From Rhytidiadelphus loreus (Eukaryota; Streptophyta; Bryopsida; Hypnales; Hylocomiaceae): DNA of 64,000 nt. The position numbers were made by a program, and so were the translations under genes. The stretch is from assembly GCA_947034895.1 (NCBI GenBank), contig OX344761.1:29648863-29712862 (forward strand), read 5' to 3'. This document shows, one piece after another, positions 35,980-49,813 of the stretch (positions within the stretch are counted from its first letter, which is position 1; each line of letters starts with the position of its first letter). Below the pieces are notes generated by a model. The model was given only the letters and a program-made list of their open reading frames with translations, searched no databases and was not told the DNA's origin.

Positions 35980-36261
35980 CACTAATGATGGTATTTAGTG
36001 TTATGTTACAAATAGTGTTACCTAATTTTTACCAGACCCATTTAGAGTTTTACTTTCCACCTCTTGTGAGCCCATTTCTAATATGAAATTACCTTTAACA
36101 CTAAATGAAGTCTTGTTAAAAATTTATATCCCAAAAAAATTCAAAAAGTTGTCAAATAGTGCCTATATTGACATTTAGTGTTAGTAACACTAGTGAAATT
36201 GTTGACATTTAGTGTTGTACTTCGTAATTAGTGTTGCCAACACTATATACCATCACTAGTG
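35980..36261. mobile_element. MITE with CACTA-type ends and TA flanks
   Basis: Left end CACTAATGATGGTATTTAGT and right end (reverse complement) CACTAGTGATGGTATATAGT match with few differences. TA dinucleotides flank both ends (35978-35979, 36262-36263). The interior is rich in TTTAGTGTT/AACACTA words. No coding capacity. Confidence 0.78.
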
Positions 36262-36985
36262 TAGTGAAGGTGGGGAGCTTCGCCATTCCCAATGTTGGAA
36301 ATGCTAATGGGAACATGTTGGGTTCAATGGGGACATAATAGAAACTAGTTTTTGAAGTTGCCTTGTGGCATTTGTGCCTATGCGTTCGAATTTGCATAGA
36401 ATCTAGAGAATGATTTTTTTTTTAAATAATTTTTTGGAAACTTGTGGTCAATGATTGAATCTTTCAATCTAGGGTTCAGATTTTTGAGATTTGAAAGAAT
36501 GAAGTAGAAGAACTCATTCCCACAAGGTGTAGTGAATTGTTGATTTTCACAAGATAGTCGCATTGCAACATTTTTTTGAAAGTGTTGTAGGTCTCCAAAA
36601 CCTTTGAAAATTGGTGAAGGTGTTCTTATCATGATTTAGAATATATGATAAAAAAATTTAATTCAAAGTTTGTAGGGCAAAAAATTTCCACAAATAGCAG
36701 TCAAATGGTAGTCATCTAAAATTTTAGGGCAACATCAAAAAAAACTTTTCTCCCAACTTTGAATGCAATTATTTTTCAATTTGTATGGTCAAAATTCATG
36801 AAATTTTTACCACACAATCTTTGACAAGTGAAGTACAAGATCCTATGGTTAAATTCTTAAAAGAAATATGCTTTAGAGGGTGCACGCAGCTGAAAAGTGA
36901 TAGTTTTGAATGGTTTTTGACTGAAAAATGGCCTTAGGACTTTAGGGATTAAAAATATTTGAACTATTCAATTTTTTATTTTAAA
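36262..36985. other. AT-rich spacer
   Basis: No gene seen. The right part (36780-36940) already resembles the flanks of the inverted-repeat family, for example GCACGCAGCTGAAAAGTGATA and TTTTTGACTGAAAAATGGCC, which recur near 41830-41860. Confidence 0.4.
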
Positions 36986-36989
36986 GGCT

Positions 36990-39870
36990 ACTGAGAAATT
37001 CAAACCTAAAATAAATACATTTTCAAAACTAAAGTCAATTATTTGACTATGTTTTCACCAAAACACTAAAAAATTGTCATTTCTAGTACAAGTACCACAT
37101 ATTAGAAAAAAAAATTCTTGGACACATGTAACTATAGGATCTTGTAGTACATTGGTTTGAGAAGATGTGCAAGATATTAGTGTTTGAAGTGAAAAAAAAT
37201 CATTTTTTTGTCTCTACAAAAAATTGGATAGTTGGACTTTACAAGCTCACATTTGTATGAAAAATGTCCAAAATGATGGTGCTTCTTTGGATTCATTCTT
37301 CAAGGAAAGTTGGCTATATGCTTGAAAATTTTCAGATCATTTGGAATTGTACAACATATAGAAAAAATATAGTAAGTAGAAAGAAAAAGAGAATTATTCA
37401 AACTACTAAATTGTTAAGAATTTATTTATGAAATTGAAAAATGCCAATCCCAATGGTTGTAATGTTGTAATAAACAACCTACATCCTATGCTTTTATTTT
37501 TTTTCAAAAAATATTGAAAATTGAGTTAAATAAAAGACTTCAAAGTTTATTTTAGAATAGAAAATCCATAATTGCCCGCAAATTAAAACTCCTTGTATCT
37601 TTCATTTCTTTAATCAAAATGCAATGATTCAAAGTTTTCTACGTATGTATAAATCTAGAAAACCAATTTCAAATTTTTATTTATGAAAAAAGTGATTTTA
37701 TTTTATTTGCCTAGATTTTTGAGTTGGTGAAAAAAACTACATATCACACAATAAATTTTGAACCATGTAGTCAAAAGTTATGAAAATTATTGGGCCTTAA
37801 AGCTACTCCTTGGACACATGTTGTGTGAAATTTTCAAAGGAAAAAAAAAATCTCCATTCGTAATGGAGTGCCCCAAAATTATATGTTGCCCCAAAATGCA
37901 GCTTAGTCCTTTAGGGGTTAAATGAAGTACAAATTCTAATGGAAGTTTGTGTTGTTCAAAGGCGTGAAGGTTGCATATATTGGAAGGGACCTTGATACAA
38001 TTCCAATGCATAATATTTGACATTTCAAGTTTCAAAAGACATTGAGCTTGCCTTCACTATTGTAAGGTATCTTGACTACCTTCTCATATCAATGTAGAAG
38101 AAAATTGAGAAGATGATGACAAGAAATATAGAAAAGTTTTGTTGATTGAATTTGAAAGACAAACACATGAAATATGAGTTTTAAATTTATAAATCAATGT
38201 AAAGTTCGCACATTGCCAAATAATTGGTGTATCACGGTATGCATGCTCTATCACTCAAAAAATTGTTGCTTGTAGCCCTCAAAATTTACCACTTGTTATA
38301 CTTGCCTTTTGAAGAGGTGATTCAACCATGTCTTATTTTGAACACTGTTGGAAAAAAAATAAGAACCTTGTATTGTTTCTTGTTTCAAAAATAGTCAGAA
38401 TTATTTATTAACCCCTAAGTTCTTAAGGCAACATATTTGGTACTGATAAAACTTTAAAGTTAAATAAAATCTCACCAAATTACTATTTTGGATATTTTGT
38501 AGTCAATATTCTATTGAGTATTTTCAAAATCAATAATTTAATTTGGAAAAAAATTGATTTATATGTTCAAGATTTTGCATGAGAGTATCTATTGCAAAAC
38601 TTTGATTATTTGGTGTTTAGAGTACTTAGAGAAGAGCCTCAAATGCACCACCTCTTGGGGGAGAAATTACATTGGAAATTTGTTTAAAAAAATTATATAG
38701 TAGATTTTGAGACAATGTAAATTGATTTTGGTGTTCATTTTTTGTCCTTCAATCTCATATTATTTTCATTACCATTATTTTAGATCAAACATGTAGAAAG
38801 AGGATTGAAAGATTCCCATTTCTATCATATATTTCAACCCCCACTATGATTAACCTCTAAAGTTCTTTCATGTTTAGAGGCCCAAAACTACTTTAACCCC
38901 TCAACATCCAAATAGCATTTTTTGGCAACATAGCAACTTTGGGCAACTCACTACAAACGGAGTTTTTAATTATTTTTCTTTGAAAATTTCACACAATATG
39001 GGGACGAGGGAGTAGCTTTAAGGCCCAACAATTTTCATAACTTTTGACTACATGGTTCAAAAGTTATGGCATGATATGTAATTTTCGGTGTTTGTTGGGC
39101 AGGTTGGGCAAGAAAAAAACTTATTTGAAAATCACTTTTAAAAAAAATTAAAATTTGAAATTGATTCTCTACATTTTTATATATGTGTTAAGCTTTTAAT
39201 CATTCCATTTTCATTAATGAGATGAAAGTTATGAAGAATTTTAGTTTGGGTTAGTTTGGATGTAGTTTGTGGGTAGTTATGAAGAATTTTAGTTATAGAA
39301 TCTCTACTTTAAAATAAAATTTGAAGTCCTTTATTTTAACTCTATTTTAAATATTTTTGGAAAAAAATAAAAATATTAGGTGTAGATTGTTTATTACAAC
39401 ATTACAACCATTGAGATTGGCATTTTTCAATTCTATAAATAAATTGTTAACAATTTAGTATTTTTAATCATTCTCTACTTCTTTCTACTTACTATATTTT
39501 TCCTATATATTGTACAATTATAAATGATTTAAATTTTTTCAAGAATGTAGCCAACTTGACTTGAAGAATGAATCCAAAGAGTAACCACCATTTTGGACAT
39601 TTTTTCGTACAAATGTGACCTTGTGAAGTGCAGCTGTCCGTACTTTCACAGGGCCCCCAAAGGGATTTTTGTCACTTCAAACGTTAATATCTTGCAATCT
39701 ACACGGTGGAAAATTCTGAATTTTTTTCCACTTCTTTTCTAACTATTTTACTACAAGATCCTACGGTTACATTTGTCCACAAATGTTTTTTCATCTAAAA
39801 TTTGGTGCTTGTAAATGCAAAAGCAGTTTTGGAGAAATTTTGGTGAAAACATAGACTCTGACGTTTAGGG
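36990..39870. repeat. Kilobase-scale inverted repeat IR1
   Basis: Left arm about 36990-37925 and right arm about 38895-39870 are reverse complements with moderate divergence; the spacer is about 970 bp. Matching landmarks include GTAATGTTGTAATAAACAA at about 37456 against TTGTTTATTACAACATTAC at about 39387. Another pair is TAGTCAAAAGTTATGAAAAT at about 37768 against ATTTTCATAACTTTTGACTA at about 39031. Arm edges are approximate because divergence is gradual. No coding frame. A transcript through it would fold into a long imperfect hairpin. Confidence 0.85.
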
Positions 39871-40029
39871 GTTAAAATACATGTCTCCCAAGCAAGACTA
39901 AGATCTTCATCTATTTTTATTTAACCCCTAAAGCCCTAAACTGAAGATTTTTTTTGCCAATGTAGCAATTTTGGGCAACTCACTATAAATTGAGGGTTTG
40001 TTTGTTTTTCTTTGAAAATTTTACACAAC

Positions 40030-42735
40030 AAGTGCCCTGGGACCATTGTCCCTTCAGGGGACAAATGGGATTTTGGAGAGGTACCTACGGGCTGAATCTT
40101 TGTCAAAAAAATTTAAAACTGATTTTGAAGATAGAAAAACTGATCAGCTTCATAGGATATATATATATTTTTTCAATCGGTGTCAAGGAACAAAAATTAT
40201 GCCCAAATAAGCTCAAAACAAGGGAGAGGGGGCACAAAAAAAAATTGAATTTGAATTTTTGAATTTTTTTATACTCATAGATTATATTTTTTTTCTACAT
40301 GAAAAGCTTTGATTCATTCCATTTGGATTTGTTATGAAAAAGTTATGGACAATCTTGTTTTTAGGGCAATTAGAGCATCTTCTTGAAAAATTAACTTGTA
40401 GGATTTGTTTCTAAATGCAATTTTTATAATTTAAAACTAAAATGTTCCACATGGTTTAGTTTGATTCTAAGAACAATCTATCCATAGTGATTAGTGCATT
40501 TCAATTCCATTTTAGAGATATTAATAATTCAGATTTTCCTTCTATCTCATATCTACTTCTACAAAATAATTGTTTAAAGAATAAAAATTAAATATTCTTG
40601 GAATATTTGTTTTTTCTAGACTCTCAACTTCAATTCACCACAAAAAAATATTTAAAGCTCAAAACTCTATTTTGGAAAAAATTTAATTTAAGAAGGTTGA
40701 AAGTCAAATAATCTCATCCTGCAATGTGTTGAAAAACTTGTTTTTTTCACTTTAAACACAGATACCTTGCAATCTGTGCGGTCAAAAAATTTGAAATTTT
40801 TTCCACACATTTTCATACTAGTTAGGTGTGGAAAAAAAACAATTTTCAAATTTTCTTACTCTTTACTATAGGAAATGACAGTTTTGAGTGTTTTTTCATA
40901 GAAAAAAAGCTTCAATCCTTTAGAGATTAAGGCCCAACAATTTTCATAACTTTTGACTACATGGTTAAAAAGTTATTGTATTATTTGTAGTTTTCTTCGA
41001 TGTGCAGGCAGTTTGGGCAGCTAAAAAAACTTCTTTAAAAATCACTTTTAAAAAATATATAAATTTTACTAGAAAGACACAAATATCTTATAAATTCTTA
41101 CTGAAAATCTCCTAAAAAGGTCATTACTTAAAATGTTATCTCTAGGACTATACTTAAAACACCCCTTTCTCTTGTAGTGTTAGGAATCTCTACTTAAGAT
41201 AAACTTTGAAGTCCTTTATTTAATTAAATTTTTAATATTTTAGGAAAAATTAAAAACATTAGGTGTAGATTGTTTATTACAACATTACAACCATTGGGAT
41301 TGGCATTTTTCAATTCCATAAATAAATTGTTAAGAATTTAGTATTTTGAATCATTCTCTTCTTTCTACTTACTATATTTTTCCCATTAAACTACAAGATC
41401 CTATAGCTACATGTGTCCAAAAATATTTTTTTTCTAAAATTTGGTACTTGTACAAGAAAGGACAATTTTAGAATGTTTTTGGTGAAAACATAGACCAAAA
41501 CCTTTAAAGGTTAATAACAAATCCAACTATAAGTTCCTTTAGATTACTTGTTCAAGTATATCCTCCCAAAATTTTAGATTGAATGTCCCTATTGATTGTA
41601 AGTTCAATGTGCCTAAACTTGAAAATGTAGGCTTCTCTAGCCCTTCCCAAAGGTGAAATTTTGTCTTTCAACAATTTTAGAAAAAAACATAGACAATGGC
41701 TCTCATAGGTATTTATACACTTCAAAAATTGCCATAACAAATTGAGAAATTAAATTTTTCCAATATATTTTGGACATGTTGAAGTACAAGTAACACACTT
41801 ATATAACCCCTAAAGTCCCAAGGCCATTTTTCTGTCAAAAACCACTCAAAACTGCCATTTCTACTGCATTAGTCCAAAAAAACAAAAAAAATACTTTTTT
41901 TGTAAATGAACCGTATGATCTTAAACTTTACTTGTTTTAGATCATGTGGTAAAATTTTCATGAAGTTTGACCGTACAGATTCAAAGATATGAGCATTCAA
42001 AGTTGAAAAAACAAGTGTTTTTAAACACTGGACTGCAATTTTAGATGACTTTGATCTCTATTTGTGGAAAAAAATTACACTGTGGAGTTTGAATTTAAAA
42101 TTTATTGTGTTGAAAAATTGAGTTGGGAGTCTAGGAAAAAAATTTCAAAAAATAACAACTTGATTTTCATACTTCAAAAAATTGTCAAGTAGAAGTAGGT
42201 CCAAGATTGAAAGAAAAACTAAATTGATAATAGCTCTTAGATGGGATTGAAATACAATAATTCCAACGGTGAGATTGTTCTAACAAGCAAATTTAACATT
42301 TAAAAAAAAAAAAAAATTGAAAAAATTTGAAAATTGCATTCTGAGATGAATCCTACAAGTTTTTTTTTCCAAAAAGATGCTTAGATTGCCCGAAAAATAA
42401 GATTGTTCATAACTTTCACATCACTAATCAAAGTGGAATGAATCAAAGCTTTAGATGTAGACAAAATCATAATCTTTGAGAATTTTTTTTTTTTTTAATT
42501 ATTTTGAATTTTTGCAATATTTTTTGTGCTGCCCGCCGAGTTCAGTTTCAGCCTTTTGTGGTATAACTTTTTCTTCCGGGCACCGATTGAAATAAAAATT
42601 ATATTCCCACAAAGCTTATCAGATTTTCTATCTTCAAAAAAAGTTTCAAAAAATTAGGATAAAATTTCAGCCCATAGGAACCTGCCCAAATTTCAAATTG
42701 TCCCCCGAGGGGACAATGGGACTTTAGGGGATAAA
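40030..42735. repeat. Kilobase-scale inverted repeat IR2
   Basis: Left arm about 40030-40935 and right arm about 41805-42735 are reverse complements. Examples are AAAGCTTTGATTCATTCCAT near 40300 against TGGAATGAATCAAAGCTTTA near 42430. GTCCCTTCAGGGGACAAATGGGA near 40050 also pairs with TCCCCCGAGGGGACAATGGGA near 42700. The loop region, about 40930-41510, is a direct-orientation relative of the right arm of IR1. IR1 and IR2 are therefore members of one family, partly nested. No coding frame. Confidence 0.82.
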
Positions 42736-45700
42736 TGGTTTTTTAAATGATTTAAAATAATTTCTGTTTTTAATAACTTAATCAAATTTATCAATGAATA
42801 TAATTTAATATAATTTTTTTCAGGATTATATAGTAATTGAAATGAGAATTCTTTTGAAATTTTTTAGTAAAAACTTCATGAATTGTAGAATTTTATTCAA
42901 TAAAATATTATTGACTAAAATATGACTCCAAATAGTTAGGTGTCAAAAATCTCCTATTAAAAAATCACATATATGCGCTTTTTAATTTGTCTAAAATTTT
43001 CTACATTTTTGGAATAAACTATAAAAAATATAAATATTTTGAGTTATATTTTATTATATAATTTGTGAAATTCTTATCAGATGATTCTAAAAATAATTCT
43101 AATTTCACTTAATAAAGAACATTCACAAAAAATTGACTTCATTAAAAGTTTTTCTTCACTAATAAATTTGATTAAATTATTACAAAATTCAAAACTATTT
43201 TTAAAAAATTAAAAAATTAAATTTCCTCAGAGTGTATTATTCATACCACAAAACGAACAAATTTTGTTAAAAATCTCTAATACTCAATTAAATATGGCAA
43301 TTTTGGGAATTGTACAAAACATTTTACGAGCTGCTATGTGTTTCCCAACCTTTGCAGTTTGCACTTTAGTCAATATGAGTGTGCCTTGTGCTGTTGCCAC
43401 AATCAAAATAAAGATAAAAGTAATTTTCTATCCAATTTCTTAATTCAAAAATAAATTCAAAATTTAATAACTTTTACACCATATATTCAAACGCCATGAA
43501 ACAAAACCCGTGCACCCCTCTTTGCCAAGGGCTTTTTAGTAGTACAAAGAACATGATTAGGATATACATAGTTCCATGGATTTCATTGTAACAAAACAAA
43601 ACAAAAAGACACAACCTAAGGTGTGGATGTTAGAAAATGGGTTGAAAATATATGTAAAAAAATTAAGCCAAAAGAGCTTTCATATTCAACTTTTAAGAAA
43701 TTACAAAATTAAGGCAGTACTAGATGAAAGAAAAAAGAACTAATAACTTTGACAATAAATTAAATCCCAATAGTTAAAGTGTTCTAGTAAACAATTGGTA
43801 ATTTAGCATCCAAATATTTTGGTTTTCATTTGAAAATTTTCAAAATTGATTTCAAAAGATGATTTTACATGTTTTTTCTACCTTCATTGCCTACAAAGTA
43901 AAATCCTTATAACTTTCACTCATTATTCACAATTGAATGGTTATAATGTTTTTGAATAGGTATAAATTTATACGACCCAACCCTTGTGATAAATCTATAC
44001 AATCTTTATTCTAATAAAATTATGCAATATTTTTTTAGAATATATTTTTAGCTACCTAGTTTGGCATTGAATTTGAAAAAAAACTTCTAAATTTTGCAAC
44101 ATTTATTATAGTGGTTATTCATATGGTTGTCTTTTTTTTTCCTATGCAATTCCTAATACTTCTAGTTTGAGGTCACATGGTTACAATCAAAATTATAATT
44201 AATAAAGTAATCAAAATTTTGACTTTTTTATAGTTTAGAACACATTCTAAAAAGCTCAATAATCCATAGTAATTAGGGATTAAAATGTTAATAGTTAAAC
44301 AACTATATTGAAATTATTTATTTTTCTTTAATAATGTAAAATTTAACCAATCCAAATGTGACATAAGATCATGTTGAGAATTCTAATCCCATGTCCAAGT
44401 CCATGAAAAATAATTAGATTTTACCAAATTAGAAAACCAAATATAAATAGGATGCTTGAAATTTCAAAAAACCAAAATAAGGGAAATGTTGTGGGAAGTG
44501 ATTTTTCTATTTTTTTGTGTTTGTAGCATGATATATTGATATGTACCCTAGAATGGAGAAGAGTAATCATCTATTTTTGCTCATCCATCTATTATATGAT
44601 TACTACCATAAAATATCTAAATTTAGTAAAGTTCATCCAAAATTTGACGAATCTTGATTTTGATTTTATGTCGGTTTTACCCACCTTTTTTTTTCTTGTA
44701 TACAAACAATTAGTTTAAAAAGTGGGTAAGATTCTAGCACAAACACTGGATGTGGGTTGGGTTTAGAATATTATTGAGCCAAGTTGCAAAATCTCTGAAT
44801 TTGCTACTTCTTTAGAATTTGTCCATCAACTCATTTTCCATGTAGACACAATCAATAAAGCCTTTGTTTTGAACAAATAACTTGTGCAATGAGGTAGAGA
44901 TACATAAAATTTCTAATTTTTCCAATGAGCATAGCTTCTATTATTGAGCATAGTTCCTATTATTATATTAGTCAAATTTTTGTGATTTGTTTGGTGAATA
45001 AAAGAGGATTCTAGCAAGTATCAAAGATTACATCAATTGCATACGATATGCAAAATATGGATTAAAATTTTATTTGTAGATACTTTGGAATAAATTCTTC
45101 AATAGTAGGCACATATCAATTGATTCATAAGGAAAATTTGACCATGAAGTGATCAAATAGAGTTTGGGTAGACTCCTATAAAATCACTTTTAAATGAATC
45201 TTTTCAAATTTTTGTTGACACAAGGTAAGGACATGTACCTCCTTCTAAAAATATATTTATTTTTCTAATTATATAAATAAATAATTATGCTATTAATTAA
45301 AAGGAAAAAAAGGTTGGGCATGACCTTGTATTAAATTTTTTGAGTTTAGGGCATGCATATAAAAAAACATAATATAGTAAGCAATTGTTTAAAAATATAT
45401 ATATTTGTAATACTAAAATCTCATTGTAGTGTGGAGTCAAAATTAGCAAACCCTCTGTCGAAGGCATTTTTATAAATTTAGACCCATGTATCTTGTATCT
45501 ATTCAATTAATATATCTAATTTTCTTTTTAAAAGATTTTCTACAGTTGAATTCTAATGTTATTAGTTTTTAATATAATTAATTTTTCTCCTTAGTTTGGT
45601 AGAAAATGGGTGAAAATAGTAGTGGAAAAATAATATTCAACTTATCATTCAAGTGTTAAGGAGATGTTTCAAAACTAGAGATCATATCAATATAGCATTA

Positions 45701-46404
45701 CTAGTCCATAAATATGAAGTGTTTTTAGATAATATTGTAGCAAAAGCATGTATATGATTATTGTTTGGTCTTTATTTGCTTAAGAATAAAAGTTTGACAA
45801 TATGCAAAATGTTTTTCCTCTTTATTGTGGAGATAAAGTCTTTTATTTTATACATATGATGTTTTTTTAGAATTTCTGATTGAAGATTGAAATTATTGAT
45901 TGTTTTTAAAGATTCAAAGCCAAGGAAATTTGTATAAATTAAAAAACAAACTAAAGAAAATCTCAAGAACTAATGCAAAGTATAAACTCTACGAAAAACA
46001 TTGAATTTCAAACCTTGGATACAAAAATTATATAAAACCTATAATAGTATTGTGATTTTGGTAGCATATCCAAATTGTAATTGTAATAACTTTTTCAATT
46101 CTAGGCAATCTTGAAAAATTATAATATGAATTAGAAACTTGACTTATGTAGCTTTGATTTGTTTTTTTCAGTCAAATTCAATTGAAATAATCTTCAAGGC
46201 CAAAATAGAGCCTGAACAAAGGAAAAGATGTTCCTTTACAGTGAATTTAGTGTCATGTGTGGGAACCTTATGCTCTAAAAAATCATCGAATATTATTTGA
46301 GCATCAAAAAATTACAAAATGAGAGATGGAGTTCTCTTAGGGCTACTAGTAATCTCATCATTTTTGGGGGGGGGGATTTGACCTTTGGAGATGCCAAACC
46401 ACTA
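42736..46404. other. Very AT-rich spacer, no gene seen
   Basis: Extremely AT-rich, with A and T runs and stops in every frame. Short frames at 44536-44718, 45297-45506 and 45772-45966 are chance-like. No clear transposon ends. Confidence 0.5.
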
Positions 46405-46654
46405 CACTAAATAGTGAAATTAGGTTGTCCCACACTAATTTCTCGACATTCTACACTATATAAATATGTATTGTTTCTTTACAAGAATTTACTACTTTTT
46501 TGAATTAAAAATTTATGCATGTGGGACTTATGAACCTCTATGTGTACAAACAGAAAAAAAAATAGATATATTTGTTGATTGGTTGGCTTGTAAAGTGGTT
46601 TTCTTGAAGTAAGGCAACCTAATTGTTAAAGCAACCTAATTTCACTATTTAGTG
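46405..46654. mobile_element. MITE with perfect terminal inverted repeats, CACTA ends
   Basis: The ends CACTAAATAGTGAAATTAGG and its exact reverse complement enclose 250 bp. Including flanking bases, the perfect inverted repeat is 26 bp (46402-46427 and 46632-46657). TA flanks both ends. The perfect ends suggest a more recent insertion than its neighbours. No coding capacity. Confidence 0.85.
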
Positions 46655-48420
46655 TAGTTGAAACAACAAATTTCTGTCAAAATCAACAAAAAATTGGCAT
46701 TGATCAACGCAACCAAAACAACAAAAAATTTAGATTTTCTACTAGTGAACCAAAAAAGTGGGTATTTTGGTGCTCTACCTTGATTCAATATAAATCATTA
46801 GACAATTGAAAACTTATGGAAATGTGACAACTACATTTGGACCCAAAAATGTCATTTTTCTTAAATGTTGATTACACAAGATGTAGACAATCAAAACATG
46901 AGAGTCTATAAGGCCCTTGTGTTAGTTTTTGGTACACCTAGGGACAAAATTTTGAAAATTCATAACTTCTTCAAATAATGCATGCTAATGTGAAATCATT
47001 TTTCAATTGCCAATTAGATTTTAAAATATAATTTATGCTTAATAATAGTAACTAAGCTAAATTGTAATTAGTGACAATAATAGATGCGCATACCTTATTG
47101 CAATGTAATTCCATACATTATTGAGTAGAAAGGTAGGGAGTCCTTCTACAATACCAGTATAATACAAATATATTCTTGTCACAATGGTCCACAATACATA
47201 GGTAAGACTTGCACTCAAGATTTCTACAATGAAAAAAAATCTAGATTTGTGGAAAGCAAAAAAGGGGCATCTACCTCGAAGTTCAAGAATGTTATGTCAT
47301 GCGCGCCAACCACCAATTACAAATATCAAAGTGTTTTTCCAAACCCAAGCCCACCGTACCTAAGCATCACTTCATGCCTTGCAAACTAATAGAAAGGCAT
47401 AAATATTAGAACTTTTGAAATATGAATCTTCCATAATAACAACATTGGCCTAAAAACCATCATGAATGAAGAATCTATCGGAGTAGCTCAACTAGACATG
47501 ACCCAAGAACATGAGAAGTAAGGTCTACCTTTGTTGCTACATTTTGTTGGTAGATTCTATGTTACTAACCTAGGATTAGTAATCAGTGACCAATAACTAA
47601 AACAAGTAGCCAATATCAATGATTATTGTACAAATCATTTGTTCCTCAATTTTTAGTGTAGGTTTTTGTATGCTTTATGTGTTATGTTGCTTTTGTTTTA
47701 CTAATGGTAATCACTCCATTGAATTAGAGTATATTTGCAAGAGGTCAATGAGTTTATATTTTGATGGCATGGGTTCAAATTCTATGTGGCCACTAATTGT
47801 GTTGTTGGACATTGTCTCTATTCTGAGCCAAATGACAAAAATTAGACTAATTTAGTTTTGGTAGCAGTTGGTTACTTTATAGTCTTCTTTTTGTGAGTAT
47901 TATATATTGGAGGTATTTTATTACATTTTGATGGATTTCTCAAATTGCTCTTGCGAATAGGTGTTGTTTGAGTTTTAGAAGTCTTTATAGTCTTTATATT
48001 ATTTGGCATTGTGCGTGAATGACTACTCTAACTCAATCTAACTTGATTTTTGATGTTGTTGAGTAGTGTTTGATATTTGTTTTCTTTTCGAGTAATGGAT
48101 TCCTTTGTGGATTTATCATGATAGTATGTGAATACCACAAATTTTATTATAATGTTGGAGTTTGGTTGTGTGTGTGGTGGGTCATTTTTAGAGTGGTTTA
48201 ATACTAGAAGTATATTTGATTTTAGTGTTGTTCCACAATTACATGATATTGTAGCATTTATGCATTTTTATACTAGTAAAAGGTCAACAAATCCCAAGAC
48301 AATACCATATTATAATATCTTGTGTCTTTTTGGCTCATGGAAGAGTTTGAGTAGTTCCCATACTACGTCATCATGACATTTTATTTGTAGATTTTGCATT
48401 TTTTTTCTAGGCATGATAAG
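46655..48420. other. Spacer, no gene recognised
   Basis: From about 47600 the plus strand becomes T- and G-rich. Frames at 47619-47855 and 48128-48376 are hydrophobic and Cys-rich, as T/G-rich DNA tends to be, with no known domain. Confidence 0.4.
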
Positions 48421-49638
48421 CACTATAAGAAATCTATGTTTTGGGCTAGGTTTTACCATTAACTCGTGATGTCCGATAGAACATGATTATTTCAAAGGAA
48501 ATCTGGCTCGACAAGGTAGATTTTTGTGGACATTGTGAAAAACATTGGCATGTTATTGTAAATCTAAGTTCATGTTATCATTGATGCTAATGTTTTATTT
48601 GACATGACTTAAGGTATGCTAATGTTTTGGAGGATATCCAAATTTAAAAATTTAAACTGCCATGTCAGCAAGTAGATCCATTTTGACTATGGATAAGTTA
48701 ATAAAAATTACTATGGTTTATAGTAAAATGTTGACCATATGTAAAAAAATTTGGGGAAGGGCAGCCACATGACATGCTTTGAAAAAAAAGGAAAATGGAT
48801 GAATGTGTAGTATGGATGAAAAGAGATGGTCTTTATACAAAAAAAGGTAGAATGAAGTGAAACAATCCATATGGGATATGTACAGCAAGAATTGTGTTCA
48901 ATGAAAAATGTCTAAAACAACATTGATTCAGATGTTCGAAACAACGTCAAGATGTACAGTGGTCAAGTTCCTATATTCTAATTATCCCATATCTTTTGTC
49001 TCAGCATGGACGGACAATAAATATAAATATAACCTCCTTATCCTTCATCCTCATTAACTTTTAATGAAGGAATTCCTTCATTTTGCCATCAAAAATCCTC
49101 TTGATGGTAGATGGTAAGTTTTCTTTAGTTTTTGTTGATTTCAACAATTTTGTTTGTTTATTTATTTTATTTCTTAATTTATTTTAAATAATTATATTTT
49201 GTTGATCTTGCCTTATGGGTAGGGAATGCACCAATTGATGTCTAAGAAAACGTCTTCAAAAAAAAAAATCAAAGCCAATTGCGACATCACCAAAACCAAT
49301 TGCCACGTCAAAAATCAAAGAGGTCTAAGTCACAATCCACGTTACTCATTGGATGGATGAAAAAAAATCTTACGTGGCACTACCCGCAAATGTCATGCTT
49401 ATGTGACAGTGACTTGTCCAACACGTGGCACATTTTGGAGAGCTTTGAAGACTACATTTTCTACAACGTTAGAAAAAAAACCCTAAAATCTTGCATGTTT
49501 CTTGTGATTTTTGCACGTTTTTTGCTTGTCAATTATAACGGGTTTTAGAAGACATCTATTAATACTGATCACTTGTTAAATTAAACATCTTCTCTTGCTT
49601 ATTAAGACGTTAGAAAAAAACTCAATTTTATTATAGTG
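48421..49638. mobile_element. Probable non-autonomous CACTA element
   Basis: The left end CACTATAAGAAATCTATG closely matches the end of the element at 52325-52540. The right end, reverse-complemented, reads CACTATAATAAAATTGAG. The 3-bp direct repeat AAG flanks both ends (48418-48420 and 49639-49641), as expected for CACTA (En/Spm) transposons. About 1218 bp with no transposase frame. Terminal identity beyond the first ten bases is limited, so the right boundary is less sure. Confidence 0.55.
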
Positions 49639-49813
49639 AAGAAAAGGTGCGGTCATATATCTATTTGTTGGATATTGCAGAGTCTACAATTAACATTTGG
49701 ATTTCAAGTGGATTGAATAAATGTTTTCTAATATTTTTCAATTCCCATATACTGATCATATCTAAATTTAAATAACTAAAAGATTTGTTTATTTGTTATT
49801 TGTGTTTTTTCCA

